A stretch of 64,000 bases of DNA from NCBI RefSeq assembly GCF_003812745.1, contig NZ_CP033831.1, positions 558,001-622,000 on the forward strand, read 5' to 3'. Positions within the stretch are counted from its first letter, which is position 1; each line of letters starts with the position of its first letter. The notes under the pieces were generated by a model. It made no database searches and was not told the origin of the DNA. It saw only the letters and a program-made list of their open reading frames with translations. Source of the stretch: Serratia sp. FDAARGOS_506. GTDB taxonomy: Bacteria > Pseudomonadota > Gammaproteobacteria > Enterobacterales > Enterobacteriaceae. The position numbers and the translations under genes are program-made. Shown piece after piece: positions 33,972 through 42,716 of the stretch.

Positions 33972-34370
33972 CACCCTGTGTACGCCGTTTCCTCCCGCAC
34001 TGAGAAGAAAATGTTATGCAACAGGTGGAAAAACAGCCTACCTCACCGGCTCGATCGCCAGCCGCAAGCCGATTTTCTCTGTCACCCCTTCCTGAGCGAT
34101 GTCCGAGACAATCGCATACCGATTCATCGACGCCTGGTGCCCCACCTGTTCGCGCTCACCGCCAACAGGCACGCAAAGCAGGGGGATCGGGCAGCGATAG
34201 AGAGCAACTTTCGGCGTTCACTTCGTTCTTCAGCAAGTTGGCAGACGATACCCGTACCAAATAGGTGACAGAGCCGCTTTCCCCTCATCTCGACATTGCT
34301 CATTAGGTCGCCCGCGAACGTGGGCGTTCACCCGGCTTTACGACCGCCGTCACACCTTGCCACCGCCAAA
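33972..34370. other. Gene-poor spacer, possibly decayed DNA
   Basis: About 400 bp with no confident gene. Rightward frames of up to 124 codons exist but have repetitive serine/arginine/proline composition and no known motif. On the minus strand a 29-codon frame (34038-34127; MNRYAIVSDIAQEGVTEKI...) looks more protein-like but lacks a clear ribosome site. A CGCCC...GGGCG hairpin lies near 34309-34326. It could be a gene remnant. Confidence 0.4.
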
Positions 34371-34398
34371 TTGCGTTGGTTATAGAGTCGTCTACAAT
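34371..34398 (+). promoter_or_regulatory. Candidate sigma-70 promoter of the dioxygenase operon
   Basis: TTGCGT, 16 bp, then TACAAT. This places the start point near 34405 with a leader of about 45 nt. A small inverted repeat AATTC-aatc-GAATT (34396-34409) covers the start point and may be an operator. Confidence 0.45.
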
Positions 34399-34450
34399 TC
34401 AATCGAATTACCCCCTACAACATCAGAAATTATTATTATTAGAGGTGATT

Positions 34451-35095
34451 ATGTTACAGAAACACGAAAACGTAATAAGTATGACTGTGCTAAGCCCGCA
34501 AGCCACCCGACAACTGATGCCTTCATTTTCCTCCTTGCCTCATACGCAACACGCCGACGGAAAATATCGCCTGCGCCGTTATTCGGTCGTTAAATATCTC
34601 AACCCCAACATCGTTGAAGTGGGGCCGCGCACTTTCATGCAGTCCGAGCAGATCAACCACTTCCAGGGCAACGTGGTGCGCCGCTTCGAACCCATCGACA
34701 GCAGCGTACTGCAGAGCGCAGGCATGGCAGAAATGTGCAACCTGTTTGCCGAAAGCAACGAACTGCCGGAAGGCACCGAGATAGAGATCCACCAGATGCG
34801 CGTGGTCGCCATCGAGAAAGATACCCAGGTGGCGCCGGAAGGCATTCACCAGGACGGTTTCGACCATATCGCGATGATCGCTATTCACCGGCACAATATC
34901 GTCGGCGGTGAAATCATGCTGTACGACGACAACCGCCACGATCCTTTCTTTAAAAAAGCGCTGGCGGACGGTGAAGCCGTGTTACTGGCGGACAGCAAAC
35001 TGTGGCACAACGCCACGCCGATCAACGCCGTGAGCCCCGCAGAAGAAGGCCACTTAGATCTCTTCGTCCTCACCGCGCGGGGAGGGAAAGCATGA
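34451..35095 (+). CDS. 2-oxoglutarate/Fe(II) dioxygenase family protein (amino-acid hydroxylase type)
   Basis: The 214-residue protein looks like the 2OG-Fe dioxygenase family that includes bacterial L-isoleucine hydroxylase (IDO). The iron-binding facial triad is visible: H133-x-D135 in GIHQDGFDH and a distal H186 in LWHNATPI; an arginine near residue 210 (LTARG) would hold 2-oxoglutarate. Reaction expected: hydroxylation of a free amino acid or similar small molecule with CO2 and succinate as by-products. The start follows AGAGGTGATT. Its stop overlaps the ATG of the next gene (ATGA), so the two are translationally coupled and probably act on one pathway. The substrate is not known. Confidence 0.75.
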   Translation: MLQKHENVISMTVLSPQATRQLMPSFSSLPHTQHADGKYRLRRYSVVKYLNPNIVEVGPRTFMQSEQINHFQGNVVRRFEPIDSSVLQSAGMAEMCNLFAESNELPEGTEIEIHQMRVVAIEKDTQVAPEGIHQDGFDHIAMIAIHRHNIVGGEIMLYDDNRHDPFFKKALADGEAVLLADSKLWHNATPINAVSPAEEGHLDLFVLTARGGKA

Positions 35096-36324
35096 TCTTT
35101 ACGCCCGAACTCGCCCGACGCCAATTCAGCGCTCTGTCTCAGCAAATCGACGGCAAACCGGCGATCTTTTTCGACGGCCCCGGCGGCGCACAGGTTTCAC
35201 GCGGCGTGCTGGAAAAAATGACGGACTACCTGGGGAAATACAACGCCAACCTGGGCGGCCACTACTTCTCCAGCCGAGTCACCGGCGAGGTGATGGGCCA
35301 GGCGCGGGAATCGGTGCGCGCCCTATTAAATGCGCCGTCGCCCGACAATATCGTCTTCGGCATGAACATGACCACGCTGACTTTCCATCTCAGCCGCATC
35401 ATCAGCCGCGACTGGCAGGCCGGCGATGAGGTCATCGTCACCGCATTGGATCACTACGCCAACGTCTCCAGTTGGCAGCAGGCCGCCGCCGATAAAGGGG
35501 CCGTGGTGCACCAGATACCGCTGGAAAGCGCCGACTGCGCATTGGATGCAGTTAAGGTGTGTGAACGCATCAACGCCAATACCCGCCTGGTGGCGGTCAG
35601 CTACGCCTCCAACGTCACCGGCAGCATCGTCGATATCAAAACCATCGTCGAAGCCGCGCATCGAGTCGGCGCGCAGGTGTATGTCGACGCCGTGCACTAC
35701 GCGCCGCACAACCTGATCGACGTGCAGGCGTTAGGCTGTGATTTCCTGGTGTGCTCCGCCTACAAGTTCTTTGGCCCGCACGTCGGTATGGCCTACATCG
35801 CGCCGCAGTGGCTGCAACGCCTGCGGCCGTACAAAGTCGAGCCGGCCACCGATATCGGCCCCGGCCGTTTCGAGACTGGCACGCAGAACTTCGAAGCGCT
35901 GGCCGGCGTCGCGGCGGCGATCGACTATCTGGCGCAGTGGGGGGCGCCGGGCGCGCCGCTGAGGGAGCGTTTGCAGGAGAGCTTCGCCGCCTACCACCGG
36001 CATGAAGAGGCGCTGTGCCGCCACTTTTTGCAACGGCTGCAGCAACTCGACGGCGTCCGGTTATATGGCAACCCTTTGGCGGACAGTGCACGCCGCACGC
36101 CGACTTTCGCCCTAACCTTCAGCGGCCATACGCCAGACGCTATCGCCCGCCGTCTGGGGCAGCACAACATCTGCGCGGGCAGCGGGCATTTCTATGCATT
36201 GGGCTTGGTGAAACAGCTGGGGTTGCAGGACGGCGGCGTACTGCGCATCGGCATGATGCACTACAACACCCTGGACGAGATCGATACGCTGTTCGAGGTG
36301 ATCGCCGAAGATATCCTCAGCTAG
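35092..36324 (+). CDS. Cysteine-desulfurase-like PLP enzyme (class V aminotransferase fold)
   Basis: The 410-residue protein has a class V fold. The PLP-binding lysine is K225 in CSAYKFFGPHVG, preceded by D199 and H202 in VYVDAVHYAPH that stack on the cofactor; the N-terminal FFDGPGGAQVSRGVLEKM matches the CsdA-like group that lacks a defined sulfur acceptor. I see no conserved mobile-loop cysteine near residue 330-350 except C175-type positions outside it, so real desulfurase activity is doubtful; beta- or gamma-lyase, or aminotransferase action on the hydroxylated product of the coupled dioxygenase is as likely. Start overlaps the previous stop by 4 bp. Confidence 0.8.
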   Translation: MIFTPELARRQFSALSQQIDGKPAIFFDGPGGAQVSRGVLEKMTDYLGKYNANLGGHYFSSRVTGEVMGQARESVRALLNAPSPDNIVFGMNMTTLTFHLSRIISRDWQAGDEVIVTALDHYANVSSWQQAAADKGAVVHQIPLESADCALDAVKVCERINANTRLVAVSYASNVTGSIVDIKTIVEAAHRVGAQVYVDAVHYAPHNLIDVQALGCDFLVCSAYKFFGPHVGMAYIAPQWLQRLRPYKVEPATDIGPGRFETGTQNFEALAGVAAAIDYLAQWGAPGAPLRERLQESFAAYHRHEEALCRHFLQRLQQLDGVRLYGNPLADSARRTPTFALTFSGHTPDAIARRLGQHNICAGSGHFYALGLVKQLGLQDGGVLRIGMMHYNTLDEIDTLFEVIAEDILS

Positions 36325-36362
36325 CCCGCCATATCGGCCCGTTCATGTTATTGGGCGGGCCA

Positions 36363-36385
36363 AAAAGGCAAGCTGCCGGCCTTTT
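36363..36385. terminator. Terminator-like hairpin after the PLP-enzyme gene
   Basis: AAAAGGC and GCCTTTT pair over 7 bp around a 9-nt loop, followed by CTTTC. Just upstream, GCCCGCC...GGCGGGC offers a second, wider pairing. Either could end the two-gene operon. Confidence 0.55.
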
Positions 36386-36514
36386 CTTTCAGGAGAGTCC
36401 ACGGCGCATCGTGCGGTTGTCACCGGATACGGCTGAGGCAGCGCATTGCACGCATTCTCTTTTGACTCGGCAGTGGGCATAATGACAAATACGGTCTGGG
36501 TCAGATGAGTATGA

Positions 36515-37510
36515 ATGGTGAAGTCGCAGCGAATTACGTTAAATGACATTGCTGTACTGGCTGGTGTAACCAAAATGACGGTCAGTCGCTATCTGCGCAC
36601 GCCGGACAGGGTTAAACCAGAAACCGCTGAGCGCATCGCCGCCGTGATCGAGGAGGTCGGCTATCGGGCCGATCCTGACAATCCAGCCCTCTATTCCAAT
36701 AGCCCTCCCCTCATCGGCGTTCTGGTTCCTTCTTTTAACAATCTGATATTTGCTGATGTCCTCGCCGGCATTGAATCCGTGACGTCTGTACATGGCTATC
36801 AAACGCTGGTCGTGAATTATGACTACAACAGCAAACGCGAGGAGGAGCAAATTGCCGCGATCCTGGCTTTTAAGATCAAAGGGCTGCTGCTGACCGAGTC
36901 GGTCCATAGCCTGCGGGCGGAAAAATTCCTGCAGGCGGCCAAAATACCCGTGGCTGAAATCATGGGGCTGTCAGGCAATACAGATCGAATTAACGTGGGT
37001 TTTGATAATGTGAAAGCCGGCTACGATATGACCACCATGTTGCTGGCCAGCGGTAAAAAACGCATTATCTATTTTGGTTCAATGTCTGATATCCGCGATG
37101 AACAGCGTTACACGGGATACTGTCAGGCAATGGCTAACCATGATTTACCTACCGGTCGTATTTCCCCCAATAAGGTCTCTTCCATTTCGATTGGGACAGG
37201 CATGATGACGCTTGCAAGCCAGATGTATCCGGATATGGACGGTATTCTCTGTACCAACGACGATCTGGCCGTGGGAGTGCTGCAGGAATGCCTGGCAACC
37301 GGTATCAGCGTTCCAGCGCAAATTGCCATTGCCGGATTTCACGGCCTTGAGATCGGGCAGATCATTACCCCCCGGTTAGCCAGCGTACTGACGCCACGAT
37401 ATGAGATGGGGAAAGTGGCGACAGAAATCATAATCAAAAAAATTAAAGGGCTACCGACCATTGAACGTGTCGATCTCCACTTCCGCCTGTCAATGGGGGA
37501 GACCATATAG
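36515..37510 (+). CDS. LacI-family regulator, GntR/IdnR-like
   Basis: The 331-residue protein has a LacI-type helix-turn-helix at residues 6-30 (TLNDIAVLAGVTKMTVSRYL) and a sugar-sensing core. The sequence TKMTVSRYLRTPDRVKPET resembles the gluconate regulators GntR and IdnR. Codon use is visibly less GC-rich than in the flanking genes. It is convergent with the gluconate-dehydrogenase-type operon and shares a compact region with ketogluconate genes, so it likely controls them in response to gluconate or a ketogluconate. No gluconate kinase is present in the window. Confidence 0.85.
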   Translation: MVKSQRITLNDIAVLAGVTKMTVSRYLRTPDRVKPETAERIAAVIEEVGYRADPDNPALYSNSPPLIGVLVPSFNNLIFADVLAGIESVTSVHGYQTLVVNYDYNSKREEEQIAAILAFKIKGLLLTESVHSLRAEKFLQAAKIPVAEIMGLSGNTDRINVGFDNVKAGYDMTTMLLASGKKRIIYFGSMSDIRDEQRYTGYCQAMANHDLPTGRISPNKVSSISIGTGMMTLASQMYPDMDGILCTNDDLAVGVLQECLATGISVPAQIAIAGFHGLEIGQIITPRLASVLTPRYEMGKVATEIIIKKIKGLPTIERVDLHFRLSMGETI

Positions 37511-37520
37511 CTTGCCCTAT

Positions 37521-37541
37521 GCCAGTGACTTCATCACTGGC
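37521..37541. terminator. Hairpin between the LacI-type gene and the cytochrome c gene
   Basis: GCCAGTGA-cttca-TCACTGGC is a perfect 8-bp stem. No T-run follows. Its position between convergent genes favours a terminator; it also resembles a CRP-type dyad with a 5-bp spacer, which is less likely here. Confidence 0.45.
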
Positions 37542-37630
37542 CATAACTGCCCGCCTCGTCAAAAGAACATCACTCGCTATCCCGACCAAGATTCGGCCAG
37601 ATGGCGTCACCCACCTGACCGAACGCCTCC

Positions 37631-39028
37631 TTAACGTGCCTTGCGGCGCCGGAGCCAGAATAAGATCAGCAGAATAATGATGACCGCCGCGGTCGCCATG
37701 CCAGGCAGAATCATCGGCTGCGCACGCGCCAACAGCGGTTTCGGGCCCCCGGCGCGAACTTCACTCACGTCGGCCTCAGTCACGCTCAGCGTGCTGTTGC
37801 CGTATTTCTGCAGCACGAAATTAGCGATATCGGCAACCTGCTTATCCGTCAACTCCCCGACATAGGACCCGGTGCCAAAGCTCGGCATCAGTACGTGCTT
37901 GCCGTCGACCCGGCGATCAACCCCTTGCAAAATGGCGGCAATCAGGTTTGCAGGATTGCTCGCGGCCGTGGTGGAGTTGTTGAATAGCGAAGGGTAGGCC
38001 TGGTTCAAACTGCCGCTGCCGTCCGGCTGATGGCAACTGGCGCAGTAGCCGCTGTATAGCGCCTCGCCGCTATTGAGCGTGTGGTTGGCATTGGGCGAGT
38101 TCATGCCGCGGAGATGGTGCTCAACGTTGTAGTGCGCCTGACTTAGGCTATTGCCCTGACGCTCGTCGCCCTGTGACGGCACGGTCTTCAGGTAAGTTGC
38201 AATCGCCTGCAGCTGCCGGTCGGTCAGGTATTGGAAGCTGTGCTCAACGGCTTCCGCCATTGGCCCCGCAGCTTGCGCGCGCCCTTCCGCCCGACCGGTT
38301 TTCAGGTAGTCCACCAGCTCCTTCTCGCTCCAGTTGCCGATCCCTTCCTGGCGATCGGCGGTGATATTCGGTGCGAACCAAGAGCCCAACGATGCCCCCA
38401 TCAGGAAGCGCGAATTGTCCTCCGCCATCAGCATATTACGCGGCGTATGACAGGTTCCGCAGTGAGCCGGCCCCTGCACCAACGCAGCCCCTTCGTTCCA
38501 CGCCTCACCTTTCGTCAGATCGGGGGTAAAGCGCCGATTGTCCAAATAAAGCATGTTCCATACCGCCATGGAGAGGCGGATGTTAAACGGAAACGGCAGA
38601 TCGGTTTGGTGTTTGGCGGGCTCATCGACCGGAGCAACGCCATGCATGAAATAGGTATACAGCGCGTGGATCTCGTCATCACTCAGACGGGTGTAGGCGG
38701 TGTAGGGCATTGCCGGATAGAGATACGACCCATCTTTGCGGATCCCGGAGCGCAGAACGTCGGCAAACGCCGCTTCGGAATAGCCGCCGATGCCGTATTT
38801 TACCGATGGAGTAATATTGGTGGCGTAGATAGTGCCCATGGGGGAAGCAATGCCGTACCCTCCGGCAAAAGGCTTGCCCTGCTGCTGCGTATTCGTATGG
38901 CAAGCCATGCAGTCAGAGGCGATCGCCAGCGCTTGCCCTTTAGCGATCAGATCGCCGTCCTGGGCATGCGCCGCAAAACCGCTTCCCAGCAACAGCGTCA
39001 CTGCCAGCGAGTGGGTGATTTTATTCAT
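37631..39028 (-). CDS. Gluconate-2-dehydrogenase-type cytochrome c subunit (three haems)
   Basis: This periplasmic subunit transfers electrons from the FAD subunit to ubiquinone. The 465-residue protein has a signal peptide (cleavage near AHA-QD), three c-type haem sites at C40MACH44, C190GTCH194 and C329SCH-type CASCH (329-333), and a C-terminal membrane anchor (ATAAVIIILLILFWL) followed by RRRKAR. This layout matches the cytochrome subunit of FAD-dependent gluconate, sorbitol and alcohol dehydrogenases. Its ATG overlaps the end of the flavoprotein gene by 4 bp. Third gene of the small-large-cytochrome operon. Confidence 0.92.
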   Translation of the reverse strand: MNKITHSLAVTLLLGSGFAAHAQDGDLIAKGQALAIASDCMACHTNTQQQGKPFAGGYGIASPMGTIYATNITPSVKYGIGGYSEAAFADVLRSGIRKDGSYLYPAMPYTAYTRLSDDEIHALYTYFMHGVAPVDEPAKHQTDLPFPFNIRLSMAVWNMLYLDNRRFTPDLTKGEAWNEGAALVQGPAHCGTCHTPRNMLMAEDNSRFLMGASLGSWFAPNITADRQEGIGNWSEKELVDYLKTGRAEGRAQAAGPMAEAVEHSFQYLTDRQLQAIATYLKTVPSQGDERQGNSLSQAHYNVEHHLRGMNSPNANHTLNSGEALYSGYCASCHQPDGSGSLNQAYPSLFNNSTTAASNPANLIAAILQGVDRRVDGKHVLMPSFGTGSYVGELTDKQVADIANFVLQKYGNSTLSVTEADVSEVRAGGPKPLLARAQPMILPGMATAAVIIILLILFWLRRRKAR

Positions 39029-40677
39029 TTGCTCTCCAGGGCTCGAAGTACGTCATTGGCCGCCTTGAGTCCAAGAGCCGCCATCGTCAACGTGGTGTTG
39101 ACAACGCTGGCTGAAACCATGGCGCCTCCCCCCGGGATCCAAAGGTTGTCGTGATCGTGGGCGCGGCAATTACCGTTCACCACCGAGTTCGCGGGGTCGC
39201 TACCCATGATCGTGCCGCCCATAATGTGGTTGTTGGCATTCAGCTTGTCGTTAATCACAAACTCTTGCGCATCAAACAAGTCGCCAATCTGCCGTAGCTG
39301 GGTTTTGACCACGTCCAGCCCTTTGCGCACGTAATCGCCGACGTCGTAGTGGATGTCCGGGCAGGCCAGGCCATGCTTGTCTTTACGGGTGGGGCTCAGG
39401 GTAAGACGGTTGTTCGGATCCGGCAGCGGTTCCAGGCTGATGGAAAGATCCACCGAACGGCTGGCGCGATCGCGCACTTCATCCTGCAGCGCCTTGCCGA
39501 CCTTACCCGTTTTCAGTACTTCAAGGGCGGAGGGGATCACCCGGTTGATGTTGTTGACGATGATCTTGTTGGCGGAGTGGTCGCTGCGGAACGCACCGTC
39601 ACGATACCCCACCATGCAGCTGCTCTGCGCCGGGCCGCGGCCGATCCACAGGGCCTCTCGCGCCAGGAAGGAGCAGTGCAGGCCAGAGTGATCCATCATG
39701 TTGCGCCCCACCTGATCCGAACTGTTCGCGATGCCGTTCGGGTTCTTTTCGTTGGCCGCCAGCAGCAGCAAGCGCGGGTTCTCAATCCCGTTGCAGGCCA
39801 GAACGAACGTTTTACCGATCGCCCGATGGGAGTTGTGCGCCGTGTCGTACCAGTGAACGGCGGTGACGCGGTTATTGTCGTCGGTATCAATTTTGTACAC
39901 CACCGCCTCGGGGATCACCTTCGCCCCCTTGTGTTCGGCCCGTTCAACGTGGTGAATGCCGTTGTACATTGCCCCGATCGGGCAAATCGGCTGGCAATTG
40001 TTATTGCCGCAGCAGGTGGGCCGTCCGTTCCAGGGCCGTGTGCTGCGGCCTTGCGGAATGGGCACCGATTTAAAACCGTGAGGATTAACAATTTCAGCAA
40101 TGCGTCTGTCGCCGTAGGCCCAGGGCACCATGTCCATCGGGTAAGGTCCGCTGCGTTCCGCAGGGGACTGCCACTCCGGATTATTCGGGCCGGCAACGCC
40201 TATCTCCTCTTCGGCTTTCGCGTACCACGGTTCGATGTCTTCGTAGGAAATAGGCCAGTCTCTCCCCACGCCATAGAGAGATTTCATGCGAAAATCATTG
40301 GGGTGGTTGCGCCAGCAAGAAGCGGCCCAGTGCCAGGTGGTTCCCCCTACCACACGCAAATAGCCCTGTTTAAAGCCAGATCCATTGGGGCCAGTCAGTT
40401 TGATATAGTCGTTTTCCGGGAAATAGAGCGGCGCGGTGGCATACTCCGATTGCGGGTAAAGCCCCTGAAAATCCGACCCCGCACGATTGTGCAGTGGCAT
40501 ATTGCGCCAGTTTTCCACCGCCTGAGCGCGCTCAATGCGCGGGCCAGCCTCAAGTACCAGCACCGAGTAGCCTTGGCTCACCAAAGCATCCGCCATCAGA
40601 CCGCCCACAATACCGGAACCGACAATGACGACATCGGCCTCTGCATCGCCGGAAGCATTAATTATTGGGCTTTTCAC
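39025..40677 (-). CDS. GMC-family flavoprotein, gluconate-2-dehydrogenase large subunit
   Basis: This catalytic FAD subunit has 550 residues. The dinucleotide motif DVVIVGSGIVGGLMADAL is near residue 15, and the GMC C-terminal region carries NNHIMGGTIMGSDPANSVV with the catalytic histidine/asparagine area. It has no signal peptide of its own, as usual: it is exported bound to the Tat-type small subunit. The combination with a three-haem cytochrome and a short subunit identifies a gluconate-2-dehydrogenase type complex oxidising D-gluconate to 2-ketogluconate in the periplasm; 2-ketogluconate dehydrogenase has the same layout and cannot be excluded. Overlaps both neighbours by 4 bp. Confidence 0.9.
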   Translation of the reverse strand: MKSPIINASGDAEADVVIVGSGIVGGLMADALVSQGYSVLVLEAGPRIERAQAVENWRNMPLHNRAGSDFQGLYPQSEYATAPLYFPENDYIKLTGPNGSGFKQGYLRVVGGTTWHWAASCWRNHPNDFRMKSLYGVGRDWPISYEDIEPWYAKAEEEIGVAGPNNPEWQSPAERSGPYPMDMVPWAYGDRRIAEIVNPHGFKSVPIPQGRSTRPWNGRPTCCGNNNCQPICPIGAMYNGIHHVERAEHKGAKVIPEAVVYKIDTDDNNRVTAVHWYDTAHNSHRAIGKTFVLACNGIENPRLLLLAANEKNPNGIANSSDQVGRNMMDHSGLHCSFLAREALWIGRGPAQSSCMVGYRDGAFRSDHSANKIIVNNINRVIPSALEVLKTGKVGKALQDEVRDRASRSVDLSISLEPLPDPNNRLTLSPTRKDKHGLACPDIHYDVGDYVRKGLDVVKTQLRQIGDLFDAQEFVINDKLNANNHIMGGTIMGSDPANSVVNGNCRAHDHDNLWIPGGGAMVSASVVNTTLTMAALGLKAANDVLRALESK

Positions 40678-41261
40678 ACGCGGTCCTCATATTTTTTATC
40701 GGCTACGGCAGGCAAATCTGTTGCGGGAATGGAAGGTTGGCGGCTAACGCCCGGCGGCAAGCCGGTCCACCACAGCGGGCCAAAATTGCACCAGGTCGGA
40801 ACAATCAGGGCATCCTGGACCGTGCGATACATCAGCGCTTCTTTATAAGCAATCAACTGACCATGCTCGGCGTTTGAAGGATCTACGGTTCCGGTATACC
40901 ACGCGGTCACGATCGCTTGGATAAGCTCCCTCTGCCCGTGTTCAATCGCATATCGGTTCAAGGTTTCCGCATCGGAGGCTCGCTGGCTCAGGGTGAACAA
41001 GGCGTTGAGCTGCGGGTTCAACTGCGGAAAATGTTCGCGCAGTGCAGAAAAATAGCGGGCGGAGAGTGTGACGTCCAAATCTTCAAACTCGGTAATTTTC
41101 CTCGAAATTTGCAGAAATTGCGCGTATTCGACGGGCGAAGAGGCAATTTGCGCCCGTTCGGCATAGGTTATATTTGAATAAGGCAACAGGCTGGCGGCGA
41201 CGATTACGCCCACCATTTTTACCAGCGCCTCCCTGCGGGTAAGCACGATTTGCAACGACAT
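40674..41261 (-). CDS. Gluconate-2-dehydrogenase-type small subunit with twin-arginine signal
   Basis: The 195-residue protein begins with a twin-arginine-like signal, LTRREALVKM followed by VGVIVAASLLPYSNITYAE. The mature part ends in TWCNFGPLWWTGLPPGV, typical of the small (gamma) subunit of gluconate, sorbitol and related GMC dehydrogenases. It probably escorts the folded flavoprotein through the Tat pathway and stabilises it. It is the first gene of the operon, transcribed leftward from a 387-bp AT-rich promoter region. Confidence 0.85.
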   Translation of the reverse strand: MSLQIVLTRREALVKMVGVIVAASLLPYSNITYAERAQIASSPVEYAQFLQISRKITEFEDLDVTLSARYFSALREHFPQLNPQLNALFTLSQRASDAETLNRYAIEHGQRELIQAIVTAWYTGTVDPSNAEHGQLIAYKEALMYRTVQDALIVPTWCNFGPLWWTGLPPGVSRQPSIPATDLPAVADKKYEDRV

Positions 41262-41648
41262 TGTTAGCTCCGAAATAATTTTGTTTTTATATAGTTTTTT
41301 TAATATGTATCAGAACGCATGCAAACAAAAATAAAAAATGGCGCCAATGGGGAGGAATCGCATTAAAAGATCAAGGCGTTATGAGATTGTCTACATCAGC
41401 TACAGAGGTAAACTCATGGTTATTAATGATGCACTGTGAACCTGAAGCGAATAAGCCTGTAAATAATTCGGCGTGATTTCTGCCGTAGATTTATTCAATC
41501 CGACGCAATCTTTAACAGTCAGGGGCAATTGGCTTTAACAGGAAAGGCGTATTCTTCGGAATGGGTGCAGACAGCGGATGAGCAAAGCTTTCCGCCGGGC
41601 TGCCTGAAGTAGCGATACCATCCCCCTGGCCCGCCGCTGAACGTCTTG
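41262..41648. other. AT-rich promoter region of the dehydrogenase operon
   Basis: No gene seen. The part nearest the operon has long A/T runs (TTTTTATATAGTTTTTTTAATATG), suitable for a promoter and for H-NS binding. TTTGCATGCG near 41318-41327 (minus strand) contains a short GCATGC dyad. I could not identify a LacI-type operator with confidence. Confidence 0.5.
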
Positions 41649-42119
41649 CTACGTCAGCAGGGCAGCGTCGATTTTCGCCACAATTTTACGTAGAGCTGCC
41701 GGTGCTGTGCAGGTACTCATCGGGCGGTGCAGCTCCCCCGGGAAGATAACGGCCAATTCACCGGGTTGCAGATGGATAAGCGTCTCACCGGGGATCGCCG
41801 GGCTAAACCCAAGATCGTGCGCCTCGTTAAACGGCTCACTCAGGGGCAGAGGTAGCCCCAAGACCCCGGCACCAATCACTTCTTTCCCTTCCAGAACAAG
41901 ATGGATATCCAGATACTGGCGATGAAACTCCGGCTTCTGGTCGGCCAATAGTTTGGTTTCCCCTTCAACGACGTTAAAGAACATCTGTTTACCCTGTACC
42001 TGATAGTGGCCGACAGGTAAATTAGACGGCTCACACTCAATAATGCTGGCCAGCATTTTGCGGATAGCCGCCGGATAGAAACTATTATTTACGGCAGTGG
42101 TTAAGGCATCAATAATCAT
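41649..42119 (-). CDS. YhcH/YjgK/YiaL-family protein
   Basis: The 156-residue cytoplasmic protein is a cupin-like beta-barrel of the YhcH/EbgC family. Metal-binding residues appear in EFHRQYLDIHLVLEGKE and FPGELHRP. Family members accompany sugar-acid, sialic acid and beta-galactoside genes and probably act as sugar mutarotases or isomerases (EbgC, YiaL). Here it fits the ketogluconate module. It is transcribed leftward, divergent from the dehydrogenase/transporter pair across 597 bp. Confidence 0.85.
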   Translation of the reverse strand: MIIDALTTAVNNSFYPAAIRKMLASIIECEPSNLPVGHYQVQGKQMFFNVVEGETKLLADQKPEFHRQYLDIHLVLEGKEVIGAGVLGLPLPLSEPFNEAHDLGFSPAIPGETLIHLQPGELAVIFPGELHRPMSTCTAPAALRKIVAKIDAALLT

Positions 42120-42411
42120 GATATTTTCTCTGGTAGAGATCGGTGCGGTACTTCACCGACAAGAACAATGGCTGAGTGGTTTTATAGCAATACGCAATCC
42201 AGACATAATTGCAGTAGACTTATTTATTAACCTTCTGTTCTCAAGAGGCCGCTCTATGGCCACCACGATTAATATGAATAAGCAGCAATGCAACCCTCTC
42301 GTTTTCTAATATTTACAACCCATTACCACTGTGAGTAAACTCCATCTAAAAAGCTATTCGGCATGGTGAAATAAGTCATGGCCTATCTCACGGTTTTTAA
42401 CCGTTTAAAAC

Positions 42412-42427
42412 TGTGACAAAAGTCACT
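42412..42427. promoter_or_regulatory. CRP-like site of the ketogluconate module
   Basis: TGTGA-caaaag-TCACT matches the CRP consensus at 9 of 10 fixed positions. It lies about 290 bp upstream of both divergent genes, consistent with catabolite control of sugar-acid use. Confidence 0.55.
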
Positions 42428-42437
42428 TAATTAAGTG
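42424..42437. promoter_or_regulatory. 14-bp palindrome CACTTAATTAAGTG
   Basis: This perfect dyad overlaps the right arm of the CRP-like site by 4 bp. Overlap of an activator site and an operator-like dyad suggests competition between CRP and a specific repressor, possibly the GntR-like LacI protein, though LacI operators usually have a central CG, which this lacks. Confidence 0.4.
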
Positions 42438-42716
42438 TTACGAAACGACGTTACTTATCCTGTGATCCACGGCAGAAAATCACTGGGTATTCACCCTTCT
42501 CACCAGAATCGATCGATTTCGCATTCTCCTCCTACGGGCATAGTGGGTTATCTGGCCCGATAATAACTGACAGAAACCCCGAAATTGCACACGAGATCAC
42601 GCCGGGAGTAACATGCTTTTTTAACACTCTTTGGCGTGATGTAGATCGCAAAAATAAGCGGTAAAAAAACGTCTGATACAGGATATCCCCTATTTTTTTC
42701 AGACAGGAACGCAACT

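Larger units (their letters stand above)
42120..42716. other. Long regulatory region between YhcH-type gene and hydroxyacid dehydrogenase
   Basis: About 600 bp, AT-rich, with no gene I can support. It contains the CRP-like site and overlapping palindrome listed separately, and a weaker CRP-like dyad CGTGA-tgtaga-TCGCA at 42635-42650. The rightward gene starts behind AGGAACGCAACT. Confidence 0.55.
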
